DNA of 11,070 bases from an uncultured Veillonella sp. (GTDB lineage Bacteria; Bacillota; Negativicutes; Veillonellales; Veillonellaceae): the NCBI GenBank assembly GCA_915066865.1, contig CAJZEE010000071.1, positions 1-11,070 on the forward strand, in the 5' to 3' direction. Both the position numbers and the translations under genes were made by a program. Below are positions 6,099 through 11,070 of this stretch, in pieces. Below the pieces are notes generated by a model, which was not told where the DNA came from, did not search any database, and saw nothing but the letters and a program-made list of their open reading frames with translations. Positions within the stretch are counted from its first letter, which is position 1. Each line of letters opens with the position of its first letter.

Positions 6099-7115
6099 AT
6101 GATTACGGCATTAGCCACAATATTTGTATTTGGTTTAATCGTGTTTATTCATGAATTAGGCCATTTTATTACAGCTAAGATGTCAGGTATGCAAGTTGAT
6201 GAATTTGCTATAGGTTTTGGTCCAGCCATATTTAAAGTACAAAAAGTGGAAACTTTATATTCTATTCGTATAATTCCTCTTGGAGGATTTAATCGTATTG
6301 CTGGTATGACACCTGACGAGCCTCTTAATGAGCGCTCCTTTTATAATAAACCTGCGTGGAAAAAATTTATTGTTATTTCTGCAGGGGCTGTATTTAACTT
6401 TATATTAGCCATTGTACTTTTCTTTGGCCTAAATGTGACTGTAGGAAATCTTACATATACAAATGAACCTGTAATTGGTAACATTATTGCGGGTAGTTCT
6501 GCAGAACAGGCTCATTTAGAAGCTAACGATAGAATTATTACGATTGATGGTAAAAAAATTAGTACTTGGGATGATATTCGTCCTAGCTTACAAGGCACAG
6601 CAAACCATGATGTAACTGTTGTTGTAGAGCGTGAAGGAAAAACTATAGAGACTACGGTAATACCTAAAATGGAACAAGATAGTCCTAAGATTGGCATCTA
6701 CCCTAGCTTTACTCGTGAAACTTATAGTATTGGTGAATCTTTGAGCCTTGCTGTTAGTCGGACGGGGCAAACTATTGTTGCTATGGTCAGTGGGATTTAC
6801 GATATGATTCGTGGCACACAAGCAGCCGAATTATCTGGTCCAGTAGGAATTTCCCAAATGGCAGGTGCTATTGCACAATCAGGATTTGCACCACTATTAA
6901 GTTTTGCTGCATTCCTTAGTATTAACTTAGGGGTTATTAATCTTTTACCATTACCTGTTTTAGATGGTGGTCACTTGATTATTATCTTGGCGGAAGCTAT
7001 AACAGGCCGTAGATTACCTGCTAAAGCTCTTATGTATATACAAATGGTTGGGGTTGCCTTAATGGTAGCATTATTCTTATATGTAACAACGCAGGATATT
7101 TTCCGTTTACTATAA
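6099..7115 (+). CDS. rseP: Site-2 intramembrane zinc metalloprotease, RseP/RasP family
   Basis: S2P proteases cut transmembrane segments of anti-sigma factors and clear remnant signal peptides. The 338-residue product has the zinc-binding HELGH at residues 18-22 within the first membrane helix. A second hydrophobic helix spans about 90-113 (FIVISAGAVFNFILAIVLFF), and one PDZ domain covers about 122-195 (VIGNIIAGSSAEQAHLEAND, ITIDGKKI). The third metal ligand is in the LDG motif at 288-290 (PLPVLDGGH), followed by a final helix near 312-330. The single PDZ and short length resemble Clostridia-type forms rather than the roughly 450-residue, two-PDZ E. coli RseP. AGGAG at 6089-6093 overlaps the dxr stop and sits 5 bases before the ATG. 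The substrate cannot be told from this window, since no anti-sigma factor gene is adjacent. Confidence 0.94.
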   Translation: MITALATIFVFGLIVFIHELGHFITAKMSGMQVDEFAIGFGPAIFKVQKVETLYSIRIIPLGGFNRIAGMTPDEPLNERSFYNKPAWKKFIVISAGAVFNFILAIVLFFGLNVTVGNLTYTNEPVIGNIIAGSSAEQAHLEANDRIITIDGKKISTWDDIRPSLQGTANHDVTVVVEREGKTIETTVIPKMEQDSPKIGIYPSFTRETYSIGESLSLAVSRTGQTIVAMVSGIYDMIRGTQAAELSGPVGISQMAGAIAQSGFAPLLSFAAFLSINLGVINLLPLPVLDGGHLIIILAEAITGRRLPAKALMYIQMVGVALMVALFLYVTTQDIFRLL

Positions 7116-7133
7116 GACAGATGGGAGATTACA

Positions 7134-8219
7134 ATGATTGTACGTAAACCAACAAATGGTATCTATGTAGGTACAGTTAAAATCGGCGATTATGCACCGG
7201 TAAGTATTCAATCTATGATTACTACGGATCCAGTACATACAGAGAAGGCAATTGCAGAAATTAATCATTTAGCAGAGGCTGGTTGTGAACTGGTTCGTGT
7301 CGCCGTTCCTACAATGGCATCTGCAAAGGCTTTAAAGGCTGTTAGAGCGGGCATTTCAATTCCTTTGATCGCCGATATTCACTTTGATTATAGATTAGCT
7401 TTAGAAGCTATTGAAAATAATGTTGATGGATTGCGCATTAATCCAGGAAATATTGGTGGTGAAGATAAGGTTTTAGCCGTTATTGAAAAGGCAAAACCTA
7501 AACAAATCCCAATTCGCATTGGTGTTAATGCAGGCTCTTTACCAAAGCATATTCTCGATGCTCATGGAGGACATCCTACAGCGGATGGTATGGTTGAAAC
7601 AGCTTTAGAACACGTAAGAATTTTAGAAAAACTCGATTATCGTCAAATGAAATTATCCATTAAAGCAACGGAAGTACCTCTAATGGTGGAAGCATATCGT
7701 AAGTTATCTGATAAGATTCCTTATCCGTTACATTTAGGTGTAACAGAAGCTGGTACTATTAAACAAGGCACTATTAAATCTGCTATGGGGATTGGTGCAT
7801 TATTGCTCGATGGCATTGGTGATACATTACGGGTATCCTTAACGGGAGATCCAATTCACGAAATTGAAGTAGGTAGAAGTATTTTAAGTAGCTTAGGATT
7901 AAGAAATTTTGGGGCCACTATGATATCTTGTCCTACATGTGGTCGTTGCCAAGTAAATTTATTTGATATGGCTGGTATTGTAGAAGAACGTCTAGCATCC
8001 ATAAAAGCGCCTATTAAGGTTGCCGTTATGGGGTGTGTTGTAAATGGTCCAGGGGAAGCGCGTGAGGCCGACTTTGGTATTGCTGGTGGTGATGGTCAAG
8101 GTATTATTTTCCGTAAAGGGAAAGTTATTAAGACTGTACCAGAAGCTGAATTAGTAGATACATTGTTTAGAGAAATTGACCAATATTTAGAAAATTTAGA
8201 TGAGGAGTCTTTATGTTAG
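7134..8219 (+). CDS. ispG: 4-hydroxy-3-methylbut-2-enyl diphosphate synthase (MEP pathway)
   Basis: IspG (GcpE) reductively opens the cyclic diphosphate MEcPP to HMBPP, the penultimate step of the MEP pathway, using a [4Fe-4S] cluster and ferredoxin or flavodoxin. The 361-residue product has the TIM-barrel part (IADIHFDYRLALEAI, GLRINPGNIGG, RIGVNAGSLPKHILD, LHLGVTEAG). The cluster domain follows, with Cys266 and Cys269 in SCPTCGRC, Cys301 in MGCVVNGPGEARE, and the fourth ligand Glu308; these spacings match E. coli Cys270, Cys273, Cys305 and Glu312. GGGAG at 7123-7127 lies 6 bases before the ATG. The gene sits between rseP and proS, a place where B. subtilis has no ispG. Its last 7 bases overlap the start of proS. 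Confidence 0.97.
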   Translation: MIVRKPTNGIYVGTVKIGDYAPVSIQSMITTDPVHTEKAIAEINHLAEAGCELVRVAVPTMASAKALKAVRAGISIPLIADIHFDYRLALEAIENNVDGLRINPGNIGGEDKVLAVIEKAKPKQIPIRIGVNAGSLPKHILDAHGGHPTADGMVETALEHVRILEKLDYRQMKLSIKATEVPLMVEAYRKLSDKIPYPLHLGVTEAGTIKQGTIKSAMGIGALLLDGIGDTLRVSLTGDPIHEIEVGRSILSSLGLRNFGATMISCPTCGRCQVNLFDMAGIVEERLASIKAPIKVAVMGCVVNGPGEAREADFGIAGGDGQGIIFRKGKVIKTVPEAELVDTLFREIDQYLENLDEESLC

Positions 8220-9931
8220 CCACTAAATTATATGCACCTACATTGCGTGAGGTTCCATCTGACGCTGATGTAGTAAGCCAACAGCTTATGCTTCGCGCTG
8301 GTTTTATGCGTAAAACTGCAAATGGTTTATATAGTTTTTTACCATTGGGTTGGAAAAGTATTAAAAAGATTGAAGCTATTGTACGTGAAGAAATGGATCG
8401 TGCTAGTGCTCAAGAAATTATGATGCCAATTTTACAGCCTGCAGAAATTTGGAAAGAGTCTGGCCGTTGGAACGCATATGGCGCAGAAATGATGCGTATC
8501 AATGATCGTCATGATAATGAGTTTTGTCTAGGACCAACACATGAAGAGATGATTACAACCCTCGTTAAAAATGAGATTAACTCATATCGTCAATTACCAG
8601 TCAACTTATATCAAATTCAAAGTAAATTCCGTGATGAGCGCCGTCCACGTTATGGCTTGATGCGTAGCCGTGAATTCATTATGAAAGATGCTTATTCTTT
8701 TGATGTAGATGAAGCGGGTTTAGATGAATCCTATAAATCTATGTACGATGCATATACACGTATTTTTACACGTTGTGGTCTTACATTCCGCCCAGTAGAG
8801 GCTGATAGTGGTGCCATCGGTGGTAGTGGTACGCATGAGTTCATGGCCATTGCTGAAGCTGGTGAAGCAGATATCGTATATTGTACTAAATGCGATTACG
8901 CTGCCAATATCGAAATTGGTAAGCCTGGCATCATAAAACAGGATGAAGAAGTTCTTCAAGAGTTATCCGTTGTAGATACTCCTAATGCTAGCACTATTGA
9001 AGCTGTTGCGGAAATGCTAAACTTACCACTACATAAAACTATTAAAGCTGTAGTGTTCTCTATTGATGGTAAAGTGGTATTAGCCATCGTTCGTGGCGAT
9101 CATGAAGTAAATGAAGTTGCCGTACAACATGCCGTACTTGGTTCTGTAGAGCCTGAGATGGCTACATCAGAAGAATTGGAAAAAGTAGGTTTAACAGCTG
9201 GCTTTATTAGTCCTGTAGGATTACAACAAACAGATGAATTTGCTATCGTTGTGGATGAATCTGTTATGGAAACTTACAATGTTTGTGGTGGTGCTAATAA
9301 AAAAGATGCTCACTATGTTAATATCAATCCAAAACGGGATTTTAATGTAGAAGACATTATTGTTGCTCCAATTCGTTTGATCACGAAGGACGATGTGTGT
9401 CCTAAATGTGGTGGCGCTTTAGAACATGCTAAAGGCATCGAAGTGGGTCAAGTATTTAAATTGGGTACAAAGTATTCTGAAGCATTACAAGCTACATTCT
9501 TAGATCAAAATGGTCGTCCTAATCCAATGATTATGGGTTGCTATGGTATCGGTGTATCTCGTACACTAGCTGCTGCTATTGAGCAATATCACGATGAAAA
9601 TGGTATTATTTGGCCACGTTCTATTGCTCCATTTGAAGCAGTTATTGTCCCAATTAATGCAAAAGACGAAGCATTAATGTCTACCAGTCAAACTATTTAT
9701 ACTGCATTACAAAATGCTGGTGTAGATGTATTGTTAGATGATCGTAAAGATCGTGCAGGTGTTAAGTTCAAAGATGCTGATTTGATTGGTTATCCACTTC
9801 GCATTACAGTAAGTAAAAATACTCTTGAGAATAACGAAGTAGAAATTCAAATCCGTAAGTCTGGAGAAGCTCTTCCATGTGCTATTGATTCTGTAGCTGA
9901 TAAAGTAACAGAATTGCTTCAAAACTTATAA
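8213..9931 (+). CDS. proS: Prolyl-tRNA synthetase, bacterial type with editing domain
   Basis: ProS charges tRNA-Pro with proline. The 572-residue product has the same length as the E. coli enzyme. Class II motifs are seen: motif 1 region around LPLGWKSIKKIEAIVREEMD, motif 2 FRDERRPRYGLMRSREFIMK (from residue 139), and motif 3 GCYGIGVSRTLAAAIEQ (442-458, Arg450 for ATP). The insertion between motifs 2 and 3 (about 225-400) is the INS editing domain that hydrolyses Ala-tRNA-Pro, flanked by CTKCDYAAN and CPKCGGALEH. The anticodon-binding domain follows (VDVLLDDRKDRAGVKFKDAD). GAGGAG at 8202-8207, inside ispG, lies 5 bases before the ATG; the ATG overlaps the end of ispG by 7 bases, suggesting coupled translation. 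proS is the last gene of the unit and is followed at once by a strong terminator; polC, which follows proS in B. subtilis, is absent. Confidence 0.98.
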   Translation: MLATKLYAPTLREVPSDADVVSQQLMLRAGFMRKTANGLYSFLPLGWKSIKKIEAIVREEMDRASAQEIMMPILQPAEIWKESGRWNAYGAEMMRINDRHDNEFCLGPTHEEMITTLVKNEINSYRQLPVNLYQIQSKFRDERRPRYGLMRSREFIMKDAYSFDVDEAGLDESYKSMYDAYTRIFTRCGLTFRPVEADSGAIGGSGTHEFMAIAEAGEADIVYCTKCDYAANIEIGKPGIIKQDEEVLQELSVVDTPNASTIEAVAEMLNLPLHKTIKAVVFSIDGKVVLAIVRGDHEVNEVAVQHAVLGSVEPEMATSEELEKVGLTAGFISPVGLQQTDEFAIVVDESVMETYNVCGGANKKDAHYVNINPKRDFNVEDIIVAPIRLITKDDVCPKCGGALEHAKGIEVGQVFKLGTKYSEALQATFLDQNGRPNPMIMGCYGIGVSRTLAAAIEQYHDENGIIWPRSIAPFEAVIVPINAKDEALMSTSQTIYTALQNAGVDVLLDDRKDRAGVKFKDADLIGYPLRITVSKNTLENNEVEIQIRKSGEALPCAIDSVADKVTELLQNL

Positions 9932-9932
9932 T

Positions 9933-9981
9933 AGAATTGCGATTCTAGTGAATGTTCATTAGGGTCGCAATTTTTCTTTCT
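9933..9981 (+). terminator. Strong intrinsic terminator after proS
   Basis: The arm 9935-9951 (AATTGCGATTCTAGTGA) pairs with 9956-9972 (TCATTAGGGTCGCAATT) over 17 positions around the loop ATGT: 14 Watson-Crick pairs and three G-U pairs. The T-rich tail TTTCTTTCT follows to 9981. It begins directly after the proS stop at 9931 and closes the long operon. G-U pairs cluster in the upper half, so the hairpin is stronger as RNA from this strand than from the other. Confidence 0.88.
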
Positions 9982-9985
9982 AAAC

Positions 9986-10014
9986 TTGAATTAATAGATT
10001 AAATAAGTCATAAT
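9986..10014 (+). promoter_or_regulatory. Predicted sigma-A promoter of the PHP gene
   Basis: TTGAAT at 9986-9991 and CATAAT at 10009-10014 are spaced by exactly 17 bases, in an A/T-rich stretch directly after the terminator. The expected start is near 10021, leaving a leader of about 27 bases before the ATG at 10048. This placement excludes the upstream ATG at 10018 as a start for this transcript. Confidence 0.65.
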
Positions 10015-10036
10015 TAAATGATAGAATATTTGGAAT

Positions 10037-10043
10037 GGAGGTG
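10037..10043 (+). promoter_or_regulatory. Shine-Dalgarno of the PHP gene (decides the start)
   Basis: GGAGGTG is an excellent match to the 16S rRNA anti-Shine-Dalgarno and lies 4 bases (6 from the GGAGG core) before the ATG at 10048. The alternative in-frame ATG at 10018 has no such site and would add ten residues ahead of the conserved LVDFHMHS beginning. Confidence 0.85.
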
Positions 10044-10047
10044 CTAT

Positions 10048-10875
10048 ATGCTTGTAGATTTTCATATGCATTCCATCTTTTCAGATGGTGTTGAAACACC
10101 TAAAGATCTATTGCAACATGCCATAGACTGTAATGTATCTATGATGGCTTTAACCGATCATGATGAAATAGACGGCATTCAAGCATTGCGTGTTGCTCAA
10201 AAAGAGTTAGATCCTAATGAATCTATTAAAATCGTAAATGGCTGTGAATTTAGTGCTGATTATAAAGATAAGTCAATTCATATTTTAGGATATTGTTTTG
10301 ATGAAAATAATAAAGATTTAATCGATTTTATTACGTTTTTTAAAGGAAAACGTGAAGAACGTATCGATGAAATTATCCGTCGTTGTAACAATGAAGGATA
10401 TTATATTACAAAAGAAGAGCTCATTAAACAATTTCCTGATACTAAAGCTTATGGTCGCCCACATATTGGTAAACTTTTAATTGATGATGGTTATGCCAAG
10501 GATATTAATGATGTATTTAAAGGTATTCTTCGAAAAGATAGTCCTTGCTATGTTCCTAAGGTAAAAGTAGAGGTTCCTTATATTATTGATATTATACATA
10601 AAGCTGGAGGACTTGCTGTTATGGCTCATCCTAAATTGGTTACCAGTGATGAATATGTGTTGGAAATGTTAGATTATGATTTTGATGGTATGGAGGTATA
10701 TCACTCAAAGCATAATGATGATGATGTGGAGCGATATAAAGAATTCGCTAAAAAGCATAAGCTATTTATTACTGGTGGTTCTGATTACCATGGTATTGTA
10801 GGCAAGAAACCTGATAGATTTGGTGATTACTTAGTATCTGGTAAGGATGTATCAGAATTTATTAGTTTGTTATAA
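10048..10875 (+). CDS. PHP-domain metal-dependent phosphoesterase, RNase AM/TrpH-like
   Basis: The 275-residue product is a polymerase-and-histidinol-phosphatase (PHP) fold enzyme. Likely metal ligands are visible in order: His6, His8 and Asp13 (DFHMHSIFSDG), His38 in TDHD, Glu67 in NGCEFSAD, His78 in SIHILGY, His194 in MAHP, and Asp246 with His248 in GSDYHG. His139 in GRPHIG marks the insertion typical of the YciV/TrpH subfamily. E. coli YciV (RNase AM) is a 5'-3' exonuclease acting on short RNAs and on 5' ends of rRNA precursors, and its residue spacing matches closely. A nucleoside 3',5'-bisphosphate phosphatase role is the main alternative. The exact substrate here is not shown by the sequence. 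The gene has its own predicted promoter after the proS terminator, and a P-loop gene follows after 15 bases. The start at 10048 is chosen from the Shine-Dalgarno and the N-terminal motif. Confidence 0.9.
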   Translation: MLVDFHMHSIFSDGVETPKDLLQHAIDCNVSMMALTDHDEIDGIQALRVAQKELDPNESIKIVNGCEFSADYKDKSIHILGYCFDENNKDLIDFITFFKGKREERIDEIIRRCNNEGYYITKEELIKQFPDTKAYGRPHIGKLLIDDGYAKDINDVFKGILRKDSPCYVPKVKVEVPYIIDIIHKAGGLAVMAHPKLVTSDEYVLEMLDYDFDGMEVYHSKHNDDDVERYKEFAKKHKLFITGGSDYHGIVGKKPDRFGDYLVSGKDVSEFISLL

Positions 10876-10890
10876 ATGACGAGGTAGGCT

Positions 10891-11034
10891 ATGGAAGTCG
10901 TTGCATTTGTAGGTAGTAGTGGCACAGGTAAAAGTCATCGTGCCCTCGTAGTTGCTCATGAAAATAAAATTGAATGTATCATCGATGATGGTATTTTGAT
11001 TCATGATAATAAAATTGTAGCTGGCTTTTCTGCA
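10891..11034 (+). CDS. P-loop NTP-binding protein, N-terminal part only
   Basis: An ATG at 10891, with GAGGT at 10881-10885 five bases upstream, opens a frame that runs to the window end. The first 48 residues (MEVVAFVGSSGTGKSHRALV and on through IIDDGILIHDNKIVAGFSA) contain a Walker A motif, GSSGTGKS, at residues 8-15 right after a hydrophobic beta strand. This is the start of a P-loop NTPase fold. I recall similar ATP-binding proteins with IDDG and SAK segments in Clostridia and Negativicutes, but the function is unknown to me and no Walker B or later motif is available. Codons from 49 onward (RSAERRVGKECR) come from adapter sequence and are not part of the protein. The 15-base gap suggests co-transcription with the PHP gene. 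Confidence 0.8.
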
Positions 11035-11070
11035 AGATCGGCAGAGCGTCGTGTAGGGAAAGAGTGTAGA
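11035..11070 (+). other. Illumina TruSeq adapter read-through at the window end
   Basis: The last 36 bases begin AGATCGG and continue AGAGCGTCGTGTAGGGAAAG to the end (agtgtaga). They match the standard TruSeq read-2 adapter at 35 of 36 positions; the one mismatch is C at 11042, where the adapter has A. The translation RRVGKECR is a known contaminant peptide of predicted proteins. The bases are not genomic, so the genome sequence ends at or near 11034. Confidence 0.95.

Noticed and set aside
10018..10047. Earlier start for the PHP protein at the ATG at 10018
   Set aside because: It would lie at or before the predicted transcription start and lacks a Shine-Dalgarno; the ATG at 10048 has GGAGGTG and begins right at the PHP motif.
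217..11034. A previously undescribed system, mobile element, CRISPR array or defence island
   Set aside because: Every gene except the 83-residue ORF and the cut P-loop gene belongs to a well-known family in a conserved order. No direct repeats, transposase or integrase were seen.

Overview
The window is an ordinary housekeeping segment of a low-GC bacterium with a diderm-Firmicute (Negativicutes) look, most probably Veillonella or a close relative. The assignment comes from gene order and from recalled protein resemblance; no search was run. Two short pieces that do not belong to this genome appear to be attached, one at each end. All genes read on the + strand.

Left end (1 to about 226): an internal fragment of peptide chain release factor 2. 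Its wording around the GGQ motif (GGQNVN) is typical of Bacteroidota rather than Firmicutes. It stops abruptly where rpsB begins. The switch lies inside a stretch of about 21 bases (206-226) that reads both as the RF2 GGQ codons and as the Shine-Dalgarno plus start of rpsB. This looks like a chimeric join, most likely an assembly error through a shared short word.

Main block (217-9931): rpsB, tsf, pyrH, frr, a small unknown ORF, uppS, cdsA, dxr, rseP, ispG, proS. This is the classic Firmicute translation / envelope-lipid cluster. rpsB and tsf supply ribosomal protein S2 and EF-Ts. A good sigma-A promoter, whose transcript would begin with a stem-loop, lies between them. After tsf a hairpin terminator or attenuator separates the highly expressed translation genes from pyrH onward. 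From pyrH to proS the genes are packed with gaps of 18 bases or less, or overlap, so they are probably one transcript. They cover UMP phosphorylation, ribosome recycling, two MEP-pathway isoprenoid enzymes (Dxr, IspG), the undecaprenyl-PP synthase that uses the isoprenoids, CDP-diacylglycerol synthase, a site-2 protease and prolyl-tRNA synthetase. A strong 17-bp intrinsic terminator closes the unit.

Right end (9982-11070): a new promoter drives a PHP-domain phosphoesterase resembling RNase AM/TrpH. A P-loop protein follows 15 bases later and is cut off by the window end. The last 36 bases (11035-11070) match the Illumina TruSeq read-through adapter with one mismatch, so the apparent C-terminus of that protein is artificial.

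No mobile element, CRISPR array, tRNA or rRNA was found, and nothing resembles a new biological system. The longest stretch without a gene is 116 bases (9932-10047), and it is explained by a terminator and a promoter. The observations most worth checking are the two artificial ends, the tsf leader, the small ORF nested between frr and uppS, and an unusual motif in UppS.
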